45,314 nt of DNA from Candidatus Woesearchaeota archaeon (GTDB lineage: Archaea > Nanobdellota > Nanobdellia > Woesearchaeales > ARS49): NCBI GenBank assembly GCA_014729505.1, contig WJJS01000018.1:1-45314 (forward strand), in the 5' to 3' direction. The notes below the pieces were generated by a model that did no database searches, was not told the origin of the DNA, and was given only the letters and a program-made list of their open reading frames with translations. Numbering within the stretch: position 1 is the stretch's first letter; the number at the start of each line of letters is the position of its first letter. The position numbers were made by a program, and so were the translations under genes. Positions 16,135 through 24,080 of this stretch are shown here, piece after piece.

Positions 16135-16999
16135 ACGTACAGGAGATGCGAAAACACTCAAAGACATTGAGGACCGCGTAGCCCGCACGATAACAGAACA
16201 CCATATGATCGAACCCCGCGGCAACGTGCTAGTAGCCGTGAGCGGAGGAAAAGACAGCACCGTTCTCCTCTCTATACTTCACAAGCTCGGTTATAAGGTC
16301 ACGGCCATTACAGTAAATTCTCACATCGGATGCTACAGCGACGAGAGCCTATCCTGTATCAAAAAAGTATGCAAAGATCTCAACATCACACTGCACGTCG
16401 CCTCCTTTGTCGATAATTACGGCAGCAGTGTTTGTTACATCACCGACGTGCTTAAGGAAAAAGGAAAACCATGGGGCACCTGCACCGTATGCGGCGTACT
16501 GCGACGGCGGCTCATCAACAAAGCGGCACGGGATCTTGGATCTACAACAATAGCACTAGGCCACAACATGGATGATGAAGTGCAAGCATACCTCATGAAT
16601 GTATTTCGCAACAGAACATCACTCAATGCAAGACTGGGCCCAGTACCAGGCATTGTCGACCATGCACAATTCGTTTCACGCATCAAACCACTCTACTACA
16701 TTACAGAAGAAGAAACCACATACTATGCTCAAGCAAAAGGATTTCCCGTAAGATACGGCGATTGTCCCTGCGCCGTCGACAGTTACCGCTTTGCAATAAA
16801 AAAATTCATAAAAGCAAACGAACAAGCATATCCACATCTTCGCAAACACGTTCTTGAGCATTTGCAACAACATCTTGCAACATATCAACAACACACAGAC
16901 GTACAGACACCAAAAGAATGCACGCAATGCGGAGAACCAAGCTCAAGCACTATGTGCCGCAGCTGTGTTATCCTTAGAGCGTTCAAGGAGTCGCCGTAA
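16091..16999 (+). CDS. TtuA/Ncs6-family tRNA 2-thiolation ATPase
   Basis: A 302-residue adenylating thiolase of the TtcA/TtuA family. The PP-loop SGGKDS sits at residues 51-56 (LVAVSGGKDSTVLL). The cysteines expected to hold an Fe-S cluster are present in GTCTVCGVLRRR and GDCPCAVDSYRF. The 'LGHNMDDEVQAYLMN' substrate-loop motif is present, and a C-terminal zinc finger reads CTQCGEPSSSTMCRSC. The N-terminal zinc finger usual for TtuA is missing; only one Cys lies before the 'IEDRVARTI' helix. The start overlaps the ThiI-like gene by 44 bp, so the two are coupled. The target (U8, U54 or U34) cannot be read directly; the partner favours s4U8 or a merged function. The tail overlaps the convergent pseudouridine synthase gene by 57 bp. 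Confidence 0.9.
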   Translation: MKLTIFNKCSTISTKRTGDAKTLKDIEDRVARTITEHHMIEPRGNVLVAVSGGKDSTVLLSILHKLGYKVTAITVNSHIGCYSDESLSCIKKVCKDLNITLHVASFVDNYGSSVCYITDVLKEKGKPWGTCTVCGVLRRRLINKAARDLGSTTIALGHNMDDEVQAYLMNVFRNRTSLNARLGPVPGIVDHAQFVSRIKPLYYITEEETTYYAQAKGFPVRYGDCPCAVDSYRFAIKKFIKANEQAYPHLRKHVLEHLQQHLATYQQHTDVQTPKECTQCGEPSSSTMCRSCVILRAFKESP

Positions 17000-17668
17000 A
17001 TCATCAACTTCCTTTTTAGACAAGTAACGCCACATACCCCTCTGAAGCTTAGTCAGACGAAGATTGCCAATACGAACGCGCCGAAGCGACAAGACCTTGT
17101 ACCCAATGCGTTCAAAAATTCGTCGAAGAATGCGTTTTCTACCCTCATGAAGTATCACTGAAAATTTCCTTTGAGCACCCCTCACTTTCATCTTCACCGG
17201 CCTGCCATCAAGAGGGACTCCCTTATGCAAACGCAGACGATCACGCTCACTCAAAGATTTGTCAATAACAATCTGATACTCCTTTTCGAGTTCAAAAGAT
17301 GGATGAAGAACCATATTCGCAAGTTCACCATCGTTTGTCAATAACAATAATCCTTCACTATCCTTATCAAGCCTTCCGACGGGAAATACACGAACAGGGA
17401 CCTGTACCAATTCCATCACGGTCGCTCTTCTCTTCTCATCATTAAGCGTCACTACATACCCTTTAGGCTTGTTGAGGATAATATAGACCTTCTTTTCGAT
17501 ACGAATCCTTTTGCCATCAACCATCACGACATCCCTTTTTTCCACCGCGTCACCAAGCGAGGCCACTTTACCATTGACAAGAACATGACCCTGACGAATA
17601 AGATCCTCACAGTATCGACGAGAACCAAAACCTGCCTGGGCAAGAATACTTTGCAAACGCGTAGCCAT
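16943..17668 (-). CDS. RsuA/RluB/RluF-family pseudouridine synthase
   Basis: A 241-residue rRNA pseudouridine synthase of a mainly bacterial family. The S4 RNA-binding domain (residues 2-60) reads RLQSILAQAGFGSRRYCEDL and 'GHVLVNGKVASLGDAV'. The catalytic domain has ILNKPKGYVVT, catalytic Asp101 in VGRLDKDSEGLLLLTNDGEL, and 'HEGRKRILRRIFERIGYKVLSL'. The ATG at 17668 is chosen because homology starts there and a TATA box lies 27 nt upstream. Archaea usually use TruB-, TruD- and Pus10-type enzymes, so this is probably a gene of bacterial origin. Its last 19 codons are antisense to the TtuA-like gene. Confidence 0.93.
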   Translation of the reverse strand: MATRLQSILAQAGFGSRRYCEDLIRQGHVLVNGKVASLGDAVEKRDVVMVDGKRIRIEKKVYIILNKPKGYVVTLNDEKRRATVMELVQVPVRVFPVGRLDKDSEGLLLLTNDGELANMVLHPSFELEKEYQIVIDKSLSERDRLRLHKGVPLDGRPVKMKVRGAQRKFSVILHEGRKRILRRIFERIGYKVLSLRRVRIGNLRLTKLQRGMWRYLSKKEVDDLRRLLERSKDNTAAAHSA

Positions 17669-17690
17669 GCACTGGCAGAACAATTCATAA

Positions 17691-17700
17691 CCTATAAGCG
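17691..17700 (-). promoter_or_regulatory. TATA box of the pseudouridine synthase gene
   Basis: CCTATAAGCG on the plus strand (CGCTTATAGG on the minus) is centred 27 nt before the ATG at 17668. Confidence 0.5.
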
Positions 17701-17713
17701 TTTCGCACGACAA

Positions 17714-17722
17714 CTTTAAATA
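17714..17722 (+). promoter_or_regulatory. TATA box of rnp3
   Basis: CTTTAAATA is centred 27 nt before the ATG at 17745. Confidence 0.55.
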
Positions 17723-17744
17723 GCGATTATATGCTTAAAGCAGC

Positions 17745-18314
17745 ATGCGCGACATAGTCATACCACAAGGAAACGAAAAGGAATTTCTCATCCAGGCACA
17801 AAGCCTTGGTTACGACGAGTTATGGTTTCTCTACGAGAACAAGAAACAATTCTTTACCACTTCGTCTCCAATTCCAATAAAGAACATTCTGATTACCAAG
17901 ACGCGTCAAACACAAAAGACAGCCATGCCCGTCACGATAGAGACCGCAAGAAATGCAGTAGAACATATACGACCAGCAATCATCTACGGCGTAGAAGAAC
18001 ACACACCAAAAGACTATATCCATCAACGAGGAAGCGGACTCAACCACATCATCGCTCGACTCGCGGCAAAAAACAACGTCGCCTTTGGACTAAGCTTTGG
18101 ACAAGTCCTTCGTGCAACTAGCAAACGCCCAGCAATACTTGGACGCCTGAGCCAAAACATACAACTCTGTAGAAAATTCGGCGTATCAATGATTATCGGT
18201 TCTTTTGCCAGCACTCCTGATGAGATGAGATCGCCCGGAGACATTGCAAGTCTCTTCACAGTTTTAGGAATGCATGCTGCAGAGATCCGACAAGCGCAAA
18301 CAAGTAGTCTTTAA
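17745..18314 (+). CDS. rnp3: RNase P protein component 3 (Rpp30)
   Basis: A protein subunit of archaeal RNase P, which trims the 5' leader from pre-tRNA; it pairs with Pop5 in the holoenzyme. The 189-residue protein has the TIM-barrel-like landmarks: MRDIVIPQGNEKEFLIQA, 'LGYDELWFLYEN', HQRGSGLNHIIARLAAKNN, 'AFGLSFGQVL', LGRLSQNIQLCRKFGV and 'ASTPDEMRSPGDIASL'. It is transcribed away from the pseudouridine synthase gene with its own promoter. It ends five bases before the convergent 12-Cys protein gene. Confidence 0.95.
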   Translation: MRDIVIPQGNEKEFLIQAQSLGYDELWFLYENKKQFFTTSSPIPIKNILITKTRQTQKTAMPVTIETARNAVEHIRPAIIYGVEEHTPKDYIHQRGSGLNHIIARLAAKNNVAFGLSFGQVLRATSKRPAILGRLSQNIQLCRKFGVSMIIGSFASTPDEMRSPGDIASLFTVLGMHAAEIRQAQTSSL

Positions 18315-18318
18315 CACA

Positions 18319-18885
18319 TTACGACGAGCGATAAGCAGATTGACAATAATTCTTCACTTCTTCATGTGCAATAAGTTCACAATGTGATTGCTCGCTGTTT
18401 AAAACACTAATAACAACATCAGCACAATCCTGTTGAGCCTGACGACTGGAAAAATACTCAGAATCCAATGACACGATAGCTTTGCATTGCTCGCGATCAG
18501 CAAGATCAAGGAAAGAAATGGCATCACACAGGGAAGGATCATTACTGGCAAATGCACGACAGACAGCATCATCGCCATCACATTGCTCTGGATTTTTATC
18601 GATCATTGCAAGACAAAACCTTTCACCCTGACAACCACCCTTATTACCAGTCACAAGAGCTTCGCACATACTGCGCGGCGTTACTGAAGCACAATCAGCA
18701 GGATCCCTACTTACCAGTGCATCAACAAGAGCGCCCAGATTATCAAGATCGTCAACGCACTCACGATACTGCACCTCAAAAGCAGGAGGAACAACTACAG
18801 CAGGCTGTGAAGTCAACATCCACAGACCTATCGCTGCAGCGAGAATCACTATTACTCCAATTGCAATCGGTAACCATTTCTTCAT
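18319..18885 (-). CDS. Membrane-anchored 12-cysteine exported protein
   Basis: A 188-residue protein with one N-terminal TM (MKKWLPIAIGVIVILAAA, about residues 4-24) and an exported domain with twelve Cys spaced at 5-20 residue intervals. Repeating pieces have the form 'xDPADCASV', 'KNPEQCDGDDAVCRAFASND', DPSLCDAI and 'SEQSHCELIA'. This suggests a helical solenoid pinned by disulphides. I placed the start at 18885 because the TATA box at 18924-18934 is too close for the ATG at 18915. It is divergent from the surface operon starting at 19009, so the two may belong together. No function was recognised. Confidence 0.8.
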   Translation of the reverse strand: MKKWLPIAIGVIVILAAAIGLWMLTSQPAVVVPPAFEVQYRECVDDLDNLGALVDALVSRDPADCASVTPRSMCEALVTGNKGGCQGERFCLAMIDKNPEQCDGDDAVCRAFASNDPSLCDAISFLDLADREQCKAIVSLDSEYFSSRQAQQDCADVVISVLNSEQSHCELIAHEEVKNYCQSAYRSS

Positions 18886-18923
18886 ACCAACACCACTTTT
18901 CAACAATCCCTGCATTGGTCTAC

Positions 18924-18934
18924 GTATAAAATAC
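18924..18934 (-). promoter_or_regulatory. TATA box of the 12-Cys protein gene
   Basis: GTATAAAATAC on the plus strand lies 40-50 nt before the ATG at 18885, giving a short leader of roughly 15-20 nt. Confidence 0.45.
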
Positions 18935-18977
18935 TTACGGTATCGCGGAAATCCATCACCAGCCACTCACGAAAACA

Positions 18978-18987
18978 TTTATATAAT
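18978..18987 (+). promoter_or_regulatory. TATA box of the surface-protein operon
   Basis: TTTATATAAT is preceded by GAAAAC (a BRE-like purine stretch) and centred 27 nt before the ATG at 19009. It is the only clear promoter I see for the next 12.5 kb. Confidence 0.6.
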
Positions 18988-19008
18988 GTATTAGATGTCT
19001 TAAGAGTA

Positions 19009-20877
19009 ATGAAAAAGAGGTTGGTGCTGAGCGTAGTTCTTGTTCTTTGCGCTAGCCTTGCACTTGGAGATATTTTCGATTGGGGCCTGTATTTGCAGGG
19101 CGGCTCGTTTGATGTTACAGGAAGCTTTGGATTCTATCAAAGCGGCACAAAAACACTGCCCTATGTGGCACCGGATAATCAGACACATATCCGCAGTTTT
19201 ACCTATGCAGGACATAAGCGCAATGGGTGCAGCGGAGATATGAGCGCAGCAGTCAATCCAAACCTTATCTCGCACAGTAGCGGACTTGACGGCTCCTACT
19301 CTGAAGACCTGGGATACTCAGTATTTGAGGACCTGCTCATCAGACTCCACGGGTCAGATGATAAAGCCAGCGGATTTAGCAATTTCTTTAAAGGAAAATC
19401 CTGCCATTATACGATGAGTTATACCTACTTGTTAGCACACGAAGAATACGCAGAACAAAGTTTTGTTAACAGACGAAAACAAGCACGATTACTCGGCAGA
19501 GTCAGCAGTTTTCTCGATCCACGATTCACACTTGGAACAGGACAAGAACTCAAAGTCTTCTCACATAACCCGCGCGTATGGATGTTTGTCGGCGATTCAC
19601 AAAGCGAAGAAAACAAAACGACAACAACAGATCCGCGAGACAACGTGTACGCTTGTCAAGACCTAGACCAAAACCAACAATGCGATTACAACCAATTAGA
19701 AGTACAAGACTGTGAAGCAGGAGGAGGCGACTGGCTAGCCGGGCGCTGCTGCGGCGGAGACGAAAGCGACACTGACGCGTGCGAACTCTATCAAGCAGAT
19801 GATTTTGTCACACTAGTGCGTGATCCTTCAGGACTCAGCATACAACAAAACATCACACTACGAGCCCCAGCATACTGCGGCGAAAACCAAAACGGAGATC
19901 CAGAATGGACGTACCTCGAAGACATCGGAGGCATACACCACCTTGTCAACTGTCCACAATTCGATCTCAGCATAGTCAGCGACGGCACAGATTATTATTA
20001 CTGCGGGCCCTCACCAGACAGTGCAGATGAACGAGCATTATCACCACAATCATTTGATTACCTCGCAATACATGCGGGACCACATACACACACCTACACC
20101 TGTCAGAACGGACAGATCTACGAATGTCCTGGAGACGACATTGCGATGGCCATTCCGTATACAAGCGGAGGCATACTCCAAGCAAACGACGGGCGTACAC
20201 GAGCACTCGGACAAATAACAGAAACGCCTGACAATGATCAATACTGCCGTGACGACGGAACATTCGGTCTTGACCTCGACAAGTATCCAAAAGCCTGCAT
20301 GGATGCACCAGACCTCTCAGGAACAGGCACAGAAAAATGGACCGGACACTACTGTTGCTCTGAAGACCTCGATCCTGCAGATACGAACGAATCATACAAC
20401 GATCCTTACGATGACACCGCATTCCTTAATATTACTGAATCATCAAGTGGAGGTTGTTGGCAGGGACAATATACAGAAACCTCGCAAGATCTCGTGCCAA
20501 AACATATTGTGAACGCGCAGGGAGTCTATTATCAATGCGGCGTGACAGACCAAAACATGCTTTCCGTTCAGGACCTTCACACCAACATCGACGTACTCCA
20601 GGACCCAGGCGTGTGCGGTAAACTCATCCTCAGCTCTAACACCTCAGCAATACAGCGACCAGAAGGATCACACGCGGTATGCCAACCGTGGGGAGAATTC
20701 ACCTTTACCGACGATCCAACACCTACCGTTCTCAAGAGCGCACAGTGGAATGTGACCGTCACCAATCAAACACATCAAGAAGGATGCTGTCCAGCAAATC
20801 AATGCTGGAACGGACAGGAATGCCAAGCAAAGAACACGCACATGCGCGTGGGAGATAAAGGATACCTATGTCAATGA
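19009..20877 (+). CDS. Large Cys-rich exported protein, surface operon gene 1
   Basis: A 622-residue protein with a cleavable signal peptide (MKKRLVLSVVLVLCASLALG). The N-terminal domain (about 22-190) opens WGLYLQGGSFDVTG and carries IRSFTYAGHKRNGCSGDMS. It is followed by 'RVWMFVGDSQSEENK' and VYACQDLDQNQQCDYNQ. The rest is a chain of small Cys-rich modules with paired cysteines: GRCCGGDESDTDAC, HYCCSEDLDPAD and 'EGCCPANQCWNGQECQAK'. The protein stops just after the last module. It is a paralogue of the next gene. Dense disulphides suggest an extracellular place; no enzymatic motif was seen. Its stop overlaps the next start by 10 bp. Confidence 0.8.
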   Translation: MKKRLVLSVVLVLCASLALGDIFDWGLYLQGGSFDVTGSFGFYQSGTKTLPYVAPDNQTHIRSFTYAGHKRNGCSGDMSAAVNPNLISHSSGLDGSYSEDLGYSVFEDLLIRLHGSDDKASGFSNFFKGKSCHYTMSYTYLLAHEEYAEQSFVNRRKQARLLGRVSSFLDPRFTLGTGQELKVFSHNPRVWMFVGDSQSEENKTTTTDPRDNVYACQDLDQNQQCDYNQLEVQDCEAGGGDWLAGRCCGGDESDTDACELYQADDFVTLVRDPSGLSIQQNITLRAPAYCGENQNGDPEWTYLEDIGGIHHLVNCPQFDLSIVSDGTDYYYCGPSPDSADERALSPQSFDYLAIHAGPHTHTYTCQNGQIYECPGDDIAMAIPYTSGGILQANDGRTRALGQITETPDNDQYCRDDGTFGLDLDKYPKACMDAPDLSGTGTEKWTGHYCCSEDLDPADTNESYNDPYDDTAFLNITESSSGGCWQGQYTETSQDLVPKHIVNAQGVYYQCGVTDQNMLSVQDLHTNIDVLQDPGVCGKLILSSNTSAIQRPEGSHAVCQPWGEFTFTDDPTPTVLKSAQWNVTVTNQTHQEGCCPANQCWNGQECQAKNTHMRVGDKGYLCQ

Positions 20878-22742
20878 ATCCCCGCATGCAGTATACGATT
20901 CTGCTTCTTCTTCTCATCAGCAGTCTTGGCACTGCCAGTGCGCTCACATTTACCTGGGACACGCATATCGTTGGAGGAAGTCTGAGCAAAGCAGGACAAT
21001 TACGATTTACAGGACAACAAATAGATGGTGATACACAGCGCGCACCACTCTCCGCAGTCATCAGATCAATGAGTTACATCGGACAAGTCAACAATCCACA
21101 GTGTCAAGGACAAATAAGTATGGAAATCACAGGACCAAATGCATCACGATTCCCAAATCTTCGACGAACAGCATGGCTGCCAGATAGTTTCTCAGCAACA
21201 TATCCCAATCATCTCATCGATGAAGTACAATTCGAACTAACAGGACTAACAGACAATGTCTCAAATGTTTCCTGCCTCTATCAAGTTGACTGGTCATACA
21301 CGATGGCCCTGCCACAATTCGTACGATCACATACGGTGACAGGACAACCAACGGACTTAGGATCACTGCAGCAACACGTGAGCACCACGTCACTTGGCAG
21401 CGGGCAAACATACGAAGTAGTATCCCGTGATCCTTCAGCGATGCTATGGGTGGGCACTGCAAGCGACACCAACAGAAAATTCAGCACAAGCACAGCAGAT
21501 CACGTCTGGGCATGCGAAGATCTGGATCGCAACAAACAATGCGATGGCGGCACACAACCGAGCATTCCAGCGAATTATACCTTTGGCACACGACTCAATT
21601 ACACCATACAATACGGACATATCAACCGCACACTCAGACCGCTCGACTTTATGCTTATACCGTCCGCATCTGTCGGAACACCAGCACAATGGGTGCAGGC
21701 CATACTCAAGTTTACCGTCGACAGCATTGTCGCACATGCCGGCTTCTGCCTGACAGACACTGCCTGTCTTGTTACCACCGCAGGCAATCGCAGTTTTGAC
21801 GGACAAGTCCAGCGATTCTTCAGTGCAACTCAAGACAGCGCAAAACCACAGTGCCTCAACGACGGACAATACGCCCTTGATCATCTCTGTCAAGACGGAG
21901 AATGGACAAGCAGATCACTACACGTGTTCCTGCAACTCCTCGATCTTGCACAACAAAACAGTCCAAGTAATTTCAGCATTGTGTGCGGCGATGCAGCACA
22001 AGTATTAAACGATCTCACGTACAGCGCACAAGGAGTGCTCGCTTCACAACGGATAGGACGCTCGTGCAGACCACCAGGCGCGACCAGAGATTACGAATGC
22101 GTCAACAACGTCTGTGTTGCAGAACACGAACAAGGCGTAGCGTTTGGAACAAGCCTCAACACACCAGTCGACGACACCAACAGTTTCCTTCTCGCACTCA
22201 ATGTCTCCAACACGTTTTGTGATAACGTGGGACAAGTCGATTACTTCGCAGAGTGCACTCCAGGACAACTAGCAAAAGATCATATTTACTACAACCCTTC
22301 AATTAACGCGGTAATATACAGCCAAGACACACTGCAACAAATAGTCCCATCACAATTATTCAGCCAACATGTACAACCGCTCTATGACGAGATTAACGAT
22401 TACGTACAACAGGCATCAGCACCAGGACTTGACAAAACATACTTCACAAGACCGCAAGCATTCAGCCAGATCGGATGGATCAAACAAGGAACAAAACAAA
22501 TCTTTGGATTTACTGCAAAACGCAAAACAGCAGGACGACTCGATTATACAGGATTATCATACACGAACATAGATCTGGGAACAAACCCCTGCACTGACAT
22601 GTTCAAACTCTTTGACAGCACTGCAGTATGCGAGCAACAACCAACACCCACCACCTTTTTTGTCGTCGGCCAAAACGCGCCACAAGACAACAGAAGCCTG
22701 TCAGCAGTATGGCTAGATATGATGGCAAAAATACGACCATGA
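20868..22742 (+). CDS. Large exported protein, paralogue of gene 1, surface operon gene 2
   Basis: A 624-residue protein with a signal peptide (about residues 7-25, ILLLLLISSLGTASA). The N-terminal domain matches the preceding gene: TWDTHIVGGSLSKAG, 'IRSMSYIGQVNNPQCQGQIS', PSAMLWVGTASDTN, 'VWACEDLDRNKQCDGGTQ'. The second half differs, with CLTDTACLVTTAGN, 'CLNDGQYALDHLCQDGEWTS' and CVNNVCVAEHEQGVAFGTSL, and a C-terminal region without Cys pairs. In my recollection of uncharacterised DPANN exported proteins, the CCP..QCWNG module (end of gene 1) and the DG.WTSR module (here) occur in one chain; that needs a search. It abuts gene 3 after 3 bp. Confidence 0.8.
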   Translation: MSMNPRMQYTILLLLLISSLGTASALTFTWDTHIVGGSLSKAGQLRFTGQQIDGDTQRAPLSAVIRSMSYIGQVNNPQCQGQISMEITGPNASRFPNLRRTAWLPDSFSATYPNHLIDEVQFELTGLTDNVSNVSCLYQVDWSYTMALPQFVRSHTVTGQPTDLGSLQQHVSTTSLGSGQTYEVVSRDPSAMLWVGTASDTNRKFSTSTADHVWACEDLDRNKQCDGGTQPSIPANYTFGTRLNYTIQYGHINRTLRPLDFMLIPSASVGTPAQWVQAILKFTVDSIVAHAGFCLTDTACLVTTAGNRSFDGQVQRFFSATQDSAKPQCLNDGQYALDHLCQDGEWTSRSLHVFLQLLDLAQQNSPSNFSIVCGDAAQVLNDLTYSAQGVLASQRIGRSCRPPGATRDYECVNNVCVAEHEQGVAFGTSLNTPVDDTNSFLLALNVSNTFCDNVGQVDYFAECTPGQLAKDHIYYNPSINAVIYSQDTLQQIVPSQLFSQHVQPLYDEINDYVQQASAPGLDKTYFTRPQAFSQIGWIKQGTKQIFGFTAKRKTAGRLDYTGLSYTNIDLGTNPCTDMFKLFDSTAVCEQQPTPTTFFVVGQNAPQDNRSLSAVWLDMMAKIRP

Positions 22743-22745
22743 ACT

Positions 22746-24080
22746 ATGCAACACAACAAAGCCCAAGCAACCATCTTCATCTTCCTAGGCATACTGCTCC
22801 TCTTTACCATCGTTGTACTCGTCTTTGTCTATACAGGCGACGAGAACGAGATCGCACCCATACAAACACTCACACAAGCTGAAATGGAACCCATCATAAG
22901 TCATATCGAAACATGTCTGAGACTTGAAACAGATAATGCGCTGCAATTATTGGGAGAACAGGGATTCGCACTGTACGCAGACCAAGGAGGAACACTACCA
23001 TCCCTGGATGCAAACAAAGAATACGAAGAGTTCCTCTACTACGACGAAAAACCAGTACGATACCTTATCAGTCTCAAACCTGAAAACATCGTCCACGAAA
23101 ACCCGGATGGAACAGGAGATATTATCATCAGCAACAGTCTGACAGCCACACAACGATTGACAGACACAACAGTACTAGCATATCCCTGGACCACCTTTCC
23201 TATCAACCCCGCAACAGGACAAGAACAACTCTACCTTTCAAGCGGTTTTGGATGGAATCATCTTCCACCATTACAACCAGTACGAGCACACAGCATCAAA
23301 GAACAAATGGAAGGATTTATCGCAGCAAACCTTCTTACATGCATAGGAACCTGGGACCAGTTCCCCTCATTTACGATCACCACAAACGATCCAACAATCA
23401 CCGTACTCTTTGGACAATCAGCAACCACGGTCAATTTGAACTGGATCGTGAAAATGACGCACGAATCAGGACGGGAAGGAACATTTACCGTCTATCAAAC
23501 AAGAAGACCGGTACGACTTGCCACCATCCACCACTTCATCAACACGTTACTAAGCAATGATGTCAGTCAAGCAGGATTCGACATATACCAAAACGATTCA
23601 GATTTCCACATGTATATCGAACGAAACTACAGCGGAGGAGGCAGCGTTATACGACTCGTGGATCCCAAATCACGCATTGGCTCACTGCCCTACGAAGTTC
23701 GCTTTGCACGACAAAACAGACCCCCAGCACTCTATTACGTCGATCAGGAACGACTCAACACACCAACCGCACAATATGTTATCGGCAGTTGTGAAGATGC
23801 CCGTATACGATTCACCGGCACGTCATTACGAGTGACAGAAGGAGACAATCCCTGTCCACTCAACATCACCATACCATTTCAAGCTATCGATCCAGATGAA
23901 GAACAAGTCACCTTCACCATTACTGGACGGACAGGAGTACCATACGCAGTGACAGCAGCAGACATTGCACAACCACTGCCCTGCATCCCCTACACGGTGC
24001 ACGCGAGCGACGGACACGACGAAGACTGGCAGACCTTTAACATACGATTAAAATCAGTTCAATTCGGAAGATGCGCCTAA
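22746..24080 (+). CDS. Pilin-like N-terminus with exported domain and cadherin-like end, surface operon gene 3
   Basis: A 444-residue protein. The N-terminus MQHNKAQATIFIFLGILLLF has a short basic head, a K-A-Q stretch like an archaeal class III (prepilin) cleavage site, and one hydrophobic helix (about 9-29). The exported body begins with a long helix ('EMEPIISHIETCLRLETDNA'). The C-terminal 115 residues look like a cadherin- or BIG-type beta domain: 'VTEGDNPCPLNITIPFQAID', PDEEQVTFTITGRTG and YTVHASDGHDEDWQ. Cleavage by a prepilin peptidase or simple anchoring are both possible. Its end overlaps gene 4 by 10 bp. Confidence 0.78.
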   Translation: MQHNKAQATIFIFLGILLLFTIVVLVFVYTGDENEIAPIQTLTQAEMEPIISHIETCLRLETDNALQLLGEQGFALYADQGGTLPSLDANKEYEEFLYYDEKPVRYLISLKPENIVHENPDGTGDIIISNSLTATQRLTDTTVLAYPWTTFPINPATGQEQLYLSSGFGWNHLPPLQPVRAHSIKEQMEGFIAANLLTCIGTWDQFPSFTITTNDPTITVLFGQSATTVNLNWIVKMTHESGREGTFTVYQTRRPVRLATIHHFINTLLSNDVSQAGFDIYQNDSDFHMYIERNYSGGGSVIRLVDPKSRIGSLPYEVRFARQNRPPALYYVDQERLNTPTAQYVIGSCEDARIRFTGTSLRVTEGDNPCPLNITIPFQAIDPDEEQVTFTITGRTGVPYAVTAADIAQPLPCIPYTVHASDGHDEDWQTFNIRLKSVQFGRCA

